Under the pieces are notes generated by a model. That model made no database searches. It had not been told where the DNA came from and saw nothing but the letters and a program-made list of their open reading frames with translations. From positions 18,527 through 82,526 of the forward strand of contig NZ_JANQDH010000093.1 of the NCBI RefSeq assembly GCF_029891735.1: a stretch of DNA of 64,000 nt. The letters run 5' to 3'. The DNA is from Chrysosporum bergii ANA360D (GTDB taxonomy: Bacteria > Cyanobacteriota > Cyanobacteriia > Cyanobacteriales > Nostocaceae). Shown piece by piece: positions 19,029 through 28,601 of the stretch (within the stretch, counting starts at the first letter, position 1; each line of letters starts with the position of its first letter). The position numbers were made by a program, and so were the translations under genes.

Positions 19029-19871
19029 ATGACTACTAATCGTTTTGCTTCTGGTAACGCGGCTCTCAGCCTTAAGGTGGTGGGGATAATTTTAATTTTG
19101 TCCTTTTTACTAGATTTTTTCATTCTCATGTTACCCTTTCAACCAACTGATCGGGGCTGGCAAATCAGCCTGGCCACTGCATTAGTTGACCGGGGTATTG
19201 TACCTTTAGTGGGAATGGGAATGTTATTTGTGGGTTATTGGATTGATACTGTGGGTGATACCGATCGCCCAAAACCCTTAGATATCAGATTTCCCGTCCT
19301 CATATTCTCCAGTGTTCTCGGTTTGATGTTTTTGCTGATTTTTCCCTTACACCTAAATAATGTCCGACAAGCCAGTACTCAAGCTATCAATCAGCTGCGC
19401 CAAGATGCTGAACAAGCAGAAAACCAACTGCAAAATCAGTTATCCCAACTCCAAGCCCAACTGAACAACGAACAAGGAAAGGCTCAACTAGAACAGATAC
19501 GAAACCAAGCCAAAAATCAGTTTACCGAACTACTCAAAAATGAAGAAACATACCAAAAAGCGCTGAATAACCCGGAAATTCCCCCAGCCCAAAAAGAATT
19601 ACTCAAGAGATTCAAAGAAAATCCCCAAGAACTGGAAACTTTTATCACCCAGCAAACAGACCCCCAAGCACAGGCCAATCAAAGATTGACCCAAATTCGC
19701 CAACGTCGAGAAGATGCAGAAAAACAAGCCAAGGACGACGCTTGGAAGTCTGGACTGCGCATTGGGATGAGTAGTTTGCTATTATCCATCGGTTATATCA
19801 TCATTGGCTGGACAGGTTTACGAAGTATGGGCGCTTTACAGAGTGGTAAACGTAAACCAGCAGCACGCTAG
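19029..19871 (+). CDS. hpsJ: HpsJ-type membrane protein
   Basis: A 280-residue inner-membrane protein with hydrophobic segments at about 17-37, 58-78 and 88-108, a long Gln/Glu/Ala-rich coiled coil (about 115-235), and a last membrane segment near 242-262. This layout and its location after the glycosyltransferases match HpsJ of the hormogonium polysaccharide locus, whose molecular role is not established. It could be a scaffold or membrane organiser of the export apparatus. The assignment rests on architecture, N-terminal pattern and context. Confidence 0.7.
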   Translation: MTTNRFASGNAALSLKVVGIILILSFLLDFFILMLPFQPTDRGWQISLATALVDRGIVPLVGMGMLFVGYWIDTVGDTDRPKPLDIRFPVLIFSSVLGLMFLLIFPLHLNNVRQASTQAINQLRQDAEQAENQLQNQLSQLQAQLNNEQGKAQLEQIRNQAKNQFTELLKNEETYQKALNNPEIPPAQKELLKRFKENPQELETFITQQTDPQAQANQRLTQIRQRREDAEKQAKDDAWKSGLRIGMSSLLLSIGYIIIGWTGLRSMGALQSGKRKPAAR

Positions 19872-19979
19872 TTTACCACCAACACAAGAGTAGACGGCAT
19901 TAATAGCCCGGTTTTTACTGCACTTTGGGCATTATTGCCTACCTACTGAGCAATTAGAAATTCCTGAAAAAACTGACAA

Positions 19980-20837
19980 ATGTTTTCAATTTACATACTG
20001 ACATACAACGAAGAACTAGATATTGCCCCTTGTATTGAGTCAGCAATGCTATGTGATGATATTATTGTTGTAGACTCATATAGCAGCGATCGCACCATAG
20101 AAATTGCTAATCTGTATCCTGTTCGTACCGTCCAACACCGTTTTGAAAGTCACGGACGGCAGCGCACTTGGATGTTAGAGTCTATTACACCTAAACATGA
20201 GTGGGTGTACATTCTAGAAGCCGATGAGCGCATGACACAAGAACTGTTTGCCGAGTGTGTAGAAGCCACTAGAAATCCCCAATATATTGGCTATTACGTC
20301 GCTGAACGTGTCATATTCATGAATCATTGGATTCGCTACAGCACCCAATACCCCCGCTATCAAATGCGTTTATTCCGCCACGGTCAAGTCTGGTTTACAG
20401 ACTATGGTCATACTGAACGGGAAATATGTAACGGTGCTACCAGTTTTCTGAAAGCAACATATCCCCATTACACCTGTAGCAAAGGTTTAAGCCGTTGGAT
20501 TGAGAAACATAACCGTTATTCCACAGATGAAGCCAAAGAAACCCTACATCAAATTGAACATGGAGACGTGAAATGGCCAGATTTATTCCTGGGTAAAACG
20601 GAAGTTGAAAGACGACGGGCTTTAAAAGATTTATCTTTACGTTTACCTTTTAGACCATTACTGCGCTTTCTGTATATGTACTTGATGTTAGGGGGTTGGC
20701 TAGACGGACGCGCCGGCGTAGCATGGTGTACATTACAAGCATTTTACGAGTATCTGATTTTGCTCAAAGTTTGGGAAATGAAAAATATGCCTACACCCAG
20801 TTTACAAATAGACTCTCAGGCAGAGAAGACAACTTAG
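19980..20837 (+). CDS. Family 2 glycosyltransferase, WaaE/KdtX-like
   Basis: The 285-residue protein begins FSIYILTYNEELDIAPCIES, followed by VVDSYSSD and LEADER near residue 83, the GT-A signature of the WaaE/KdtX branch of GT2. The C-terminal part (RFLYMYLMLGGWLDGRAG, near 235) is a membrane-associated helix typical of these enzymes. It follows hpsJ by 108 bases on the same strand and probably belongs to the same polysaccharide functional unit (perhaps the HpsK position, which I cannot confirm). Start ATG 19980 directly precedes the conserved domain. Confidence 0.8.
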   Translation: MFSIYILTYNEELDIAPCIESAMLCDDIIVVDSYSSDRTIEIANLYPVRTVQHRFESHGRQRTWMLESITPKHEWVYILEADERMTQELFAECVEATRNPQYIGYYVAERVIFMNHWIRYSTQYPRYQMRLFRHGQVWFTDYGHTEREICNGATSFLKATYPHYTCSKGLSRWIEKHNRYSTDEAKETLHQIEHGDVKWPDLFLGKTEVERRRALKDLSLRLPFRPLLRFLYMYLMLGGWLDGRAGVAWCTLQAFYEYLILLKVWEMKNMPTPSLQIDSQAEKTT

Positions 20838-21178
20838 AACAAGCAACAGGGAACAAGAAAAGAGCGGCGATCGCATGGCAACATCCCCTTTATGATAAAT
20901 CTAAATTCTCATAAAAATAACTCGGACTTAGTGGCAAGTTAACAACCATATCAAACTCCTGCTTTAGTTGTATTGTAATACTTACAGAATTATCAGCAGC
21001 TTTTGATTAATCGCGATAGGATAAATAATATATCAGAAACTTGCAACAATTGTTTACAAGTCTGATCAACAAAAGTAACATCCTCAAATTCCATCAATTG
21101 TGGGTTTGAGTGCAATGTTATGGAAATTAAACAGTAACAAATATTACAATATATTCGTAATCTGACAAGTACTCTGGT
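20838..21178. other. Intergenic region before DUF502 gene
   Basis: This 340-base AT-rich spacer has one HIP1-type GCGATCGC near 20865 and no credible gene or hairpin terminator. It presumably carries the promoter for the DUF502-nusB-ftsY group. Confidence 0.4.
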
Positions 21179-21922
21179 ATGAATACCAATAACAAAAGTT
21201 CCGGTAACCTGAAACAGGAGAATAGGGACTTGGGAATTAATCAGCTAAAACAGGACTTAAAGAATGACCTAATTGCTGGTTTGTTGGTGGTAATTCCGCT
21301 AGCAACAACAATTTGGCTCACCATTACCATCGCCAGTTGGGTAATCAACTTTCTCACCAAAATTCCTAAACAACTCAATCCCTTTGACGGTCTCCAACCT
21401 ATAGTAGTAAATATACTGAATCTGGTGGTAGGACTAGCCGTTCCCCTATTAAGCATTTTGTTAATAGGGTTGATGGCTCGCAATATTGCCGGGCGTTGGT
21501 TATTGGATGTGGGTGAGCGGGTGTTGCAGGCAATTCCCTTTGCTGGGCAAGTATACAAAACCCTGAAACAGCTGTTATCAACTCTACTGGAAGATTCAAA
21601 CAGTAAATTTCGCCGTGTGATTTTAGTAGAGTATCCCAGAAGAGGAATGTGGGCGATCGCCTTTGTCACTGGTAGCATGAGCCAGGATATCCAAGCCCAT
21701 ATGCCCAGTCCCATGCTAAGTGTTTTCATTCCCAGCACGCCAAATCCCACCACCGGATGGTATGCGGTCGTTCCAGAGGATGAGGTGATCAACCTATCTA
21801 TGCCCATAGAAGATGCTTTTAAAGTAGTAATTTCTGGTGGGATAGTCGCTCAAAATACGCCCCTACCACCTCTAGTTTTGTCCAAAGACCGAAATAACCA
21901 AACTATTGACACTGCCCACTAG
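21179..21922 (+). CDS. DUF502 family membrane protein
   Basis: A 247-residue protein with two strong hydrophobic segments (about 32-56 and 78-102) separated by KIPKQLNPFDGLQP, followed by the DUF502 core with AIPFAGQVYKTLKQL and EYPRRGMWAIAFVTG and a soluble C-terminal domain ending in PSTPNPTTGWYAVVPE and LSMPIEDAFKVVISGG. Function is unknown; plant relatives (COV1-like) are membrane proteins of the trafficking system. It stands before nusB and ftsY, an arrangement I recognise from other cyanobacteria. Confidence 0.85.
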   Translation: MNTNNKSSGNLKQENRDLGINQLKQDLKNDLIAGLLVVIPLATTIWLTITIASWVINFLTKIPKQLNPFDGLQPIVVNILNLVVGLAVPLLSILLIGLMARNIAGRWLLDVGERVLQAIPFAGQVYKTLKQLLSTLLEDSNSKFRRVILVEYPRRGMWAIAFVTGSMSQDIQAHMPSPMLSVFIPSTPNPTTGWYAVVPEDEVINLSMPIEDAFKVVISGGIVAQNTPLPPLVLSKDRNNQTIDTAH

Positions 21923-22041
21923 TAAGCTGAAAATCAATCCGGCAAAGTCACCGATAAACAGATAGTATGATTATCTGACTTTGCCACAACAGCCGACTAA
22001 CAACCGCTAATTAATTTTTAGTGCTTAGGCACTTAACTGCC

Positions 22042-22671
22042 ATGCAAGAACGAAAACCCCAACAAATTGCTCGTGAATTGGCGCTATTAAGTCTCAGCCA
22101 GTTGCCGATTAACCCCAAAAAGTTGACAGAAGAGCATCTGCCAAAATTAGTCCTAGCCACAGTCCGCACCTTGAGATCAGAAGTGCAAGATACCCTAGAT
22201 AATGCCACCGGGGAACTGCAACGCAGTAATGAACGCCTGTTAACTAGCCAAACCCGTGCATCAGACCTCAATACTGCCAGAAACCTCCTGAAAGAAGCCA
22301 TTGACTACACCCAAACGGCAATCAACCAATTAGGGGCTGCGGTGGAATTTCCAGAATTAATTCAACTGGCCAACCAAGACAAGGAAGTGGGTAGATACGC
22401 CATCCAACTCGTGAAAATAATCAGTGAACAGCGAGTAATTATTGATGAACACATTTCCTCAGCCTTAGTAGATTGGCAAGTCACTCGCCTAGCTCAAATA
22501 GACCGAGATATTTTGCGAATCGCCATAGCAGAAATGATGTTTTTTAATCTGCCAGACAGAGTAGCCGTCAACGAAGCCGTAGAGTTAGCCAAACGCTACA
22601 GTGGAGATGAAGGACACCGGTTTATTAATGGTGTCCTACGCCGATTTATTCAACAAAAAACAGCCGTGTAG
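22042..22671 (+). CDS. nusB: Transcription antitermination factor NusB
   Basis: NusB with NusE binds boxA RNA and promotes rRNA antitermination. The 209-residue product has an N-terminal [11 protein letters not shown] helix, a cyanobacteria-specific insertion in the middle, and the conserved C-terminal half: [47 protein letters not shown] 22042 is chosen; an in-frame GTG at 22021 would add seven residues without homology. It lies between DUF502 and ftsY on the same strand. Confidence 0.94.
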   Translation: MQERKPQQIARELALLSLSQLPINPKKLTEEHLPKLVLATVRTLRSEVQDTLDNATGELQRSNERLLTSQTRASDLNTARNLLKEAIDYTQTAINQLGAAVEFPELIQLANQDKEVGRYAIQLVKIISEQRVIIDEHISSALVDWQVTRLAQIDRDILRIAIAEMMFFNLPDRVAVNEAVELAKRYSGDEGHRFINGVLRRFIQQKTAV

Positions 22672-22723
22672 TATGTCATCCTGAGTTGATCACCATTGTG
22701 AGGAGTGGCCAGTGGTTAATAAA

Positions 22724-22747
22724 GTTTCGCCCCGCCATGGGGCAAAC
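22724..22747 (+). repeat. Hairpin between nusB and ftsY
   Basis: GTTT-C-GCCCC pairs with GGGGC-AAAC around the loop GCCAT, with one bulged base. No T run follows, so it is either a weak terminator or a processing/stability hairpin between co-transcribed genes. Confidence 0.4.
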
Positions 22748-22864
22748 TGGCTGAAACAGGTGAGGATCTTGGGGAGGTTTTCACCCCAATTAAAAGTTGC
22801 GGTTCTACTACACTCATAACTAATAACTAATAAATCAAACTTACAACTAACACCTATAGCTACA

Positions 22865-24313
22865 ATGGTTTTTAATTGGTTCCGCCGTCAATATGACGAC
22901 TCCTCTGACACCCCATCTGAACAAAAACAACCGGAAACTTCTCCAGTCACACCAAGCCCATCAGAGCCAGAGGTGACCTCAAGCCCAACGGTAGACAATC
23001 CACAAGACTCAACGGCAGATTTATTAGCCTTTGCTAAATCTGCCTATAAGAACATCCAGCAAAAACAACAAGTTTTAGAAGTAGCAACTGCTCCTGAAGT
23101 GGCTGAACCACCGGAAAAGGCAGAAACCCAGCCACCTACACCAGAGCCAACAGCACCAGGTGGTTTATCCCTTTTAGAACGGGCTGCGGCAGAACGCCAA
23201 GCCAAACAAGAACGACTCATAGCCAACGCCATTGAAGTACCTGAGCCGGAAGTATTACCACCACAAGCCACCATCCCAGAAACAGCCCAAGAGGTGGGGG
23301 GATTAGCATTTGATGAAGGTTTTGTCTGGTCAGCAGAGGTATTGGCTGCCCAAGGTAGACGACCAGAAGATATTTCCATAGAGGAAATCACCTGGCTGAA
23401 AAAGCTGCGCCGGGGTTTAGATAAAACCCGTCGTAACATCCTTAACCAACTCAAGGCAATTGTTGGACAAGGCCCACTCAATCAAGCTGCGGTGGCGGAA
23501 ATAGAATCGGCACTTTTGCAAGCTGATGTGGGGGTAGAAGCCACTGATTACATTATCAGTACCCTACAGAAAAAACTATTAGCAGAAGCTACCCCCCCAG
23601 AAGAAGCGATCGCTTACCTAAAACAAATCCTGCGGGATATGTTAGATGCACCCCTGCAAAAAGCCCACAATGCCAGCTTTACCCCAGAAAAAGAAACCTT
23701 AAATATTTGGTTAATCACTGGGGTAAATGGTGCTGGTAAAACCACAACTATTGGTAAAATATCTCACCTAGCTAAAAAATCTGGTTATAAATGTTTAATT
23801 GGCGCTGCTGATACTTTCCGGGCGGCTGCTGTGGAACAGGTGAAGGTGTGGGGTAATCGTAGCGGCGTAGAAGTCATTGCCAACCCAGGGAAAAATACTG
23901 ACCCTGCTGCTGTGGTCTTTGATGCCATCGCTGCCGCCCAAGCACGAGAAACTGAATTACTGTTAGTAGATACGGCCGGGCGGCTGCAAAACAAGAAAAA
24001 CTTAATGGATGAACTGGCTAAAATCCGCCGGATTATTGACAAAAAAGCCCCTAATGCCAAAATAGAATCCCTGTTGGTGTTAGATGCCACTTTAGGTCAG
24101 AATGGATTGCGGCAAGCTGAAGTTTTTTCCCAAGCCGCTCAACTCAGTGGGGTAGTCTTAACCAAGTTAGATGGTACAGCTAAGGGGGGTGTTGCCCTAG
24201 CAGTGGTAAAGCAGCTAGGTTTACCCATTCGCTTTATTGGTGCTGGGGAAGGTATGGAGGATTTGCGTCCTTTTTCTAGCTACGAGTTTATCGAAGCCCT
24301 ATTAAGTGGCTAG
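22865..24313 (+). CDS. ftsY: Signal recognition particle receptor FtsY
   Basis: FtsY is the SRP receptor GTPase that docks ribosome-SRP complexes at the membrane. The 482-residue protein has a Pro/Glu-rich acidic N-terminal A domain (to about 170), the four-helix N domain, and the G domain with P-loop GVNGAGKTTT near residue 284, DTFRAAAVEQV, DTAGRLQNKKNLM and TKLDGTAKGG. The length is normal for cyanobacterial FtsY. It starts at ATG 22865 with MVFNWFRRQ, an aromatic-basic membrane-binding start. Confidence 0.96.
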   Translation: MVFNWFRRQYDDSSDTPSEQKQPETSPVTPSPSEPEVTSSPTVDNPQDSTADLLAFAKSAYKNIQQKQQVLEVATAPEVAEPPEKAETQPPTPEPTAPGGLSLLERAAAERQAKQERLIANAIEVPEPEVLPPQATIPETAQEVGGLAFDEGFVWSAEVLAAQGRRPEDISIEEITWLKKLRRGLDKTRRNILNQLKAIVGQGPLNQAAVAEIESALLQADVGVEATDYIISTLQKKLLAEATPPEEAIAYLKQILRDMLDAPLQKAHNASFTPEKETLNIWLITGVNGAGKTTTIGKISHLAKKSGYKCLIGAADTFRAAAVEQVKVWGNRSGVEVIANPGKNTDPAAVVFDAIAAAQARETELLLVDTAGRLQNKKNLMDELAKIRRIIDKKAPNAKIESLLVLDATLGQNGLRQAEVFSQAAQLSGVVLTKLDGTAKGGVALAVVKQLGLPIRFIGAGEGMEDLRPFSSYEFIEALLSG

Positions 24314-24740
24314 TTGCCATTTTTTTAGTTAAGATTTCTTCTGGACTTGCCTGAGCCTCTTGATCCTCGTCAAAGTAGATGCCAAATTTCAACCAAATTT
24401 CAACCAAATTTCAATTTACTTTACCCAGCTGGGTTTGAATTGGCCATTTTTCCCAACCCGAGCCAGCAAAAACACCAACTAGACCCTTGAGGCTGAACGG
24501 TTCCAGAAGAAAAGGAAAAAAAAGTCCAAAATTATTTGGTTAACAGGGTTTTTTTGAATTTAAAGATGTATGATTTGTTCATTAAGTTATACAACAACTC
24601 ACACCTTAATCATGTATAAGCAAATTTGCTGATGAACTCATAACTCCTGTCCCAAGATAATTTAGCAGTTCCCCAAAAACTTATTTTATTTTAAAGTCAT
24701 CTTAACTGTATCTATATCAAGTGCAATAATACATTTACCT
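24314..24740. other. Intergenic region between ftsY and the PP2C gene
   Basis: The 427-base spacer contains three perfect tandem copies of an 11-base unit (listed separately at 24382-24414) and AT-rich sequence before the GTG start of the phosphatase gene. No additional gene is supported. Confidence 0.4.
24382..24414. repeat. Three tandem copies of an 11-base unit
   Basis: CCAAATTTCAA is repeated three times without a mismatch. The period equals one helical turn, so the copies face the same side of the helix, as tandem protein-binding sites do. It lies 327 bases upstream of the phosphatase start and could also be simple slippage. Confidence 0.6.
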
Positions 24741-26105
24741 GTGTCTCAATCCCCCTCTCAACCCACTGATAATAATATTAGTCCTAGCCCCGATGTTACC
24801 CCAGTGGTGACACCCAAGGAAGTCGAGGACAGACTAAAGCGAGAACAGAATAAAATCCAAGATTTACTCAGTTCTTTAGGATTTGCCCTGAGAAGCTTTA
24901 ATAATTTAAACCAGTTTTTGGAGCTGATCCCGCTCATGGCAACAAAAGTAACAGATGCAGATGGTAGTGCTTTGTTTCTGTATAAACCCAATGGTCAAAT
25001 TAGCTTAGAACAACTACACTGGAAGGATAGCCGCCAGCGTAAAAACATTCGCAAAGCCCTTGAAACTGCTAGTAGTCAAATTACTCTTTTGTCTAAGACC
25101 AGCCCTTTAGCAAATGCAACGGGAATTTTAGATGACCAAATGCACCGCTACTTGGGTTCTGATGTGCAAATTTTTGGTACAGCAATTTTAGTCAAGCATA
25201 CAGAACGGGGCTGGCTCTACGTCCTCAGCCGTGATCCTGAATATAGCTGGACGGAAACTAGACAAAAGTTAGTCAGACTAGTGGCGGATCAAACATCTGT
25301 GGCCATTAAAAATGAGGAACTGGCTGTAGAATTGAGGAAAAAAGAGCGCCTAGATCAAGAACTAGAAATTGGCGCAGAAATTCAACGGCGACTTCTACCA
25401 CGTCAATGTCCCCTTATTCCTGGTGCAACTTTGGCTGCACGCTGTAAACCCGCTAATCGTGTGGGTGGGGATTACTACGATTTTATCCCCACTCATGGGA
25501 AAAACTCCCAGGAAAGTCAGCGCTGGGGTTTGGTAATTGGGGATGTTATGGGTAAAGGTGTCCCGGCGGGACTAATTATGACCATGATGCGGGGAATGCT
25601 GCGGGGAGAGGTATTACATGGTAATTCACCGTGTATAATTCTGCAAAATTTGAATCGAGTTATGTATGCGGATCTAGAAAATTCTCACCGCTTTGTTACC
25701 CTGTTTTACTCAGAGTATAATCCCACTAATCGAGTTTTATCTTATAGTAATGCGGCGCACAATCCCCCCTTGTGGTGGCACGCAGCAACTAAAAGCATTA
25801 GCCGTTTGGATACTTTGGGAATGCTGATTGGTTTAGATGCCAATAGCCAATATGAAAATGCCCAGGTGCAGTTACAACCTGGGGACATAGTAATTTACTA
25901 TACAGATGGCTTAACGGACGCTGCGGCTGCTAGTGGCGATCGCTTTGATGAAGAAAATTTCATTGCTGCTTTTACAGCAGCTTGTAGGTATTGCAGCAAC
26001 CCCCAGGAAATAGTAGATTACCTATTTGACAAAGTGTTGCAGTTTATCGGACCTCATCAGCAAAACACTGACGATATGACGTTAGTTGTCTTAAAAATTC
26101 AATGA
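24741..26105 (+). CDS. PP2C-family (SpoIIE-type) protein phosphatase with GAF domain
   Basis: The 454-residue protein has a GAF-like sensor domain (about 45-195: MATKVTDADGSALFLY ... LVADQTSVAIKNEEL), a short coiled linker, then a SpoIIE/RsbU-type serine phosphatase with GGDYYDF, GDVMGKGVPAGLIM, YTDGLTDA and TDDMTLVVL, which hold the metal-binding aspartates. Such proteins dephosphorylate anti-anti-sigma factors in partner-switching pathways. The start is GTG 24741; no in-frame ATG occurs before the GAF domain. Its last seven bases overlap the end of spsA on the opposite strand. Confidence 0.9.
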   Translation: MSQSPSQPTDNNISPSPDVTPVVTPKEVEDRLKREQNKIQDLLSSLGFALRSFNNLNQFLELIPLMATKVTDADGSALFLYKPNGQISLEQLHWKDSRQRKNIRKALETASSQITLLSKTSPLANATGILDDQMHRYLGSDVQIFGTAILVKHTERGWLYVLSRDPEYSWTETRQKLVRLVADQTSVAIKNEELAVELRKKERLDQELEIGAEIQRRLLPRQCPLIPGATLAARCKPANRVGGDYYDFIPTHGKNSQESQRWGLVIGDVMGKGVPAGLIMTMMRGMLRGEVLHGNSPCIILQNLNRVMYADLENSHRFVTLFYSEYNPTNRVLSYSNAAHNPPLWWHAATKSISRLDTLGMLIGLDANSQYENAQVQLQPGDIVIYYTDGLTDAAAASGDRFDEENFIAAFTAACRYCSNPQEIVDYLFDKVLQFIGPHQQNTDDMTLVVLKIQ

Positions 26106-28303
26106 ACTGTGGTTATTTCCGGTTCTGTGCTGAGGAGAGTACCAAAAAAGTCGTAGCGATCTAGTGCTTCCAAGATTCCCCAGGCATAATGTCCTTGGGC
26201 AAAGTAAATTTGTGGATAGCCATGCAGCTTTTTTAGTTCAGGGCTGTAGTTCCCTACTACTACACCCAAGGTGTTTCCAGACAACATTGACTCGTCATTA
26301 CCAGATGCACCTGCTACCAAAAATTGTTGAATTGGTAGTCCCCACTTTAAAGCACAATAGCGGATGGCATCTCCTTTAGAAGCCCGGATGGGTAACAAGT
26401 CAAGATACATATTATGGCTGTAAATTCCTTTAACATGGAGTCCACACCGCCGCAAATGACGCATGATTTCCTTAAAGCTTAAGGATTTGGTTTCATTAAT
26501 AAAGTAGCTGACCTTAAATTTACCTTGAGTTTCTGGAGGCTGTAAATTGACTCCGGGTAGTTCTTCCATTGCTTGACGCACAGCCTCAGCGTCCCAATGA
26601 TAACTAATGTGTCTTTGCCAGTTGGTATCTGGTACTACCTGGGGACCGTAATAGATTTCACTACCAGTGGCTACAATCAGCAGGTCTGGTCTAGGGAAAT
26701 TCCACTCTTCTAACATTTCTAAGGAACTGCTGAGGTTGCGCCCAGTGGCAATTCCCACACCTGTTGAGTGTCCTTCGTTACGTAGGCGTTCAATGAGTTT
26801 GTGTAGGGCTTCTTGGTCGCCTAACAGAGTGTTATCAATTTCGCAAACCAGAAAGCGATCTGCAGTTGGTAAGCGATTTTGGTCGGGGAAGTTTCCATGA
26901 GATAGATCAGGTGCTAAGGCTTTTGATAAGGGACTCAGCAGAGATTGTACTGGTCGTTGGGGTAACTGGTGTAAGTGTTCCAGATAACGTTCTACGTGAC
27001 TACCCCAAGAGAAATGATCGCGAACTTTATCTAGTCCATTTTTCGCCCAACCTTCCCACTGTTTTTTATCTGTCAGGGCTGTTACTAAAGCATCCTGAAT
27101 TTGTTTAATATCTAAAGGATCAATTAACATCCCATTATTGCACACAGCCAGGATATCTCGCGGACCACCATCTGATGTGGCAATAATTGGCACACCGCAG
27201 GCTGTAGCTTCAATTAATGTTAGACCAAACGGCTCTGTTAATGCTGGATTGATAAAAACTCCCTTTGTTTTTGCCAACAAGCGATATAATTCCGGTACGT
27301 CATCAGATGAATGGTGTTTAGGATAGGCCACATATCCGTATAGGTCGTAGCGATCAATCAACTGGAAAACTTCCGTAAGTACATGGCGTGGGTCTGATTC
27401 CATGGTGGTGATGTCATCCCGGTTGCCTAAAATCAAGACTAAATTGGCTAAATGGCGCAGTTTTGGATGTTCACCATAGGCTTTAACCAGTGAGCCGACA
27501 TTTTTGCGAATTGCTGGACGGGAAAGCGCCATAATCATGGGCTGATCCGGATGGGTGAGAAATCGCTTTAAATCATTGTAAATTCCTGGTTCTTGCCAAT
27601 TCTCCGGCGGTGGGTAAAAATCTCTGAGTGCTACCCCTGGAGGAATTACTACCATTCTATTTGGTTGATAGTGGTCATAAATTCCGTATTGATCGGTGAC
27701 TTCTTGATGGGTACTGGCGATGACTAATGCTGCACTGGCTAGGGTTGTTTCTTCGGCTTCAATTCTTGTACTAATGTGATAGGTGCTTTCTATGGTTTCT
27801 TTTTTAGTACCATGATCTAATAGTCGTTGTTGTTTTACCCTACCCAGGGAGTGTCCGGTATGTACCAGTGGTACACCTAACCAACCCGCAACCCGACAAC
27901 CCACATATCCAGCGTCGGCGTAATGACTATGAATCACATGGGGTAATTTTCCGACTTGGCGCAGGTGCTTGAGTAGTTCATCTGCAAAATTATCTAAATG
28001 CGGCCAAAGAACTTCTTTACGGAGATAGCGACGCGGCCCGCAGTTAAGACGAATGATTTGGGCTTTATTATTGAGTACTTCTATGGGTTGAGCATAATCT
28101 GTACTAACTTTGGGATCATTGACTAAACGAGTTACCAGGTCTACACGTTCTACTTGTGGGTTTGCTGCTAAGGCTTGAGTGAGTTCTAAAACATATTTAA
28201 TTTGTCCGCCCGTGTCTGCATCTCGGCCTAATTCTAAATTTTTACCACGAATTAAGCCGTGAACACTGACTAGTAGAATATATAATCCTGGGCTATTTGA
28301 CAT
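26099..28303 (-). CDS. spsA: Sucrose-phosphate synthase with C-terminal phosphatase-like domain
   Basis: The enzyme makes sucrose-6-phosphate from UDP-glucose (or ADP-glucose) and fructose-6-phosphate. The 734-residue protein has a GT-B glucosyltransferase part (1 to about 465) with SVHGLIRGKNLELGRDADTGG-type start, HSHYADAGY, ALSRPAIRKN and the ExxE-like EPFGLTLIEA, then a HAD-type sucrose-phosphatase-like domain (about 480-725). In the HAD part the nucleophile motif DxDxT reads EIDNT at residue 488, so the catalytic Asp is Glu; phosphatase activity is therefore doubtful and a separate SPP is likely needed. Sucrose is an osmolyte and, in filamentous strains, a carbon carrier to heterocysts. 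It overlaps the phosphatase gene tail to tail by seven bases. Confidence 0.92.
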   Translation of the reverse strand: MSNSPGLYILLVSVHGLIRGKNLELGRDADTGGQIKYVLELTQALAANPQVERVDLVTRLVNDPKVSTDYAQPIEVLNNKAQIIRLNCGPRRYLRKEVLWPHLDNFADELLKHLRQVGKLPHVIHSHYADAGYVGCRVAGWLGVPLVHTGHSLGRVKQQRLLDHGTKKETIESTYHISTRIEAEETTLASAALVIASTHQEVTDQYGIYDHYQPNRMVVIPPGVALRDFYPPPENWQEPGIYNDLKRFLTHPDQPMIMALSRPAIRKNVGSLVKAYGEHPKLRHLANLVLILGNRDDITTMESDPRHVLTEVFQLIDRYDLYGYVAYPKHHSSDDVPELYRLLAKTKGVFINPALTEPFGLTLIEATACGVPIIATSDGGPRDILAVCNNGMLIDPLDIKQIQDALVTALTDKKQWEGWAKNGLDKVRDHFSWGSHVERYLEHLHQLPQRPVQSLLSPLSKALAPDLSHGNFPDQNRLPTADRFLVCEIDNTLLGDQEALHKLIERLRNEGHSTGVGIATGRNLSSSLEMLEEWNFPRPDLLIVATGSEIYYGPQVVPDTNWQRHISYHWDAEAVRQAMEELPGVNLQPPETQGKFKVSYFINETKSLSFKEIMRHLRRCGLHVKGIYSHNMYLDLLPIRASKGDAIRYCALKWGLPIQQFLVAGASGNDESMLSGNTLGVVVGNYSPELKKLHGYPQIYFAQGHYAWGILEALDRYDFFGTLLSTEPEITTVH

Positions 28304-28601
28304 TTTACATCCCTCTATATTTACTGTACTAAAGCCCCTGAACAGCTTCTTATGCCGGCTTAGACCGCTACAGATGAGTAAAAAATAACATTATGCTAAT
28401 GTTTACAAATTATAAAGCAAATGTGCAGATTTATGACCGATATGTCAAGAAAAGAAGACATTGAATTAGTTGCGCCATCGCATTATACTTGATTTTAGTA
28501 TAAATTATGAATGATCATCTAATTGCGGATAAATTGTAGTTTAGAATACTTTATTTTTTCAGTATAAAGTCATCGCATTATTTTTGATTGAAGATAAACT
28601 T

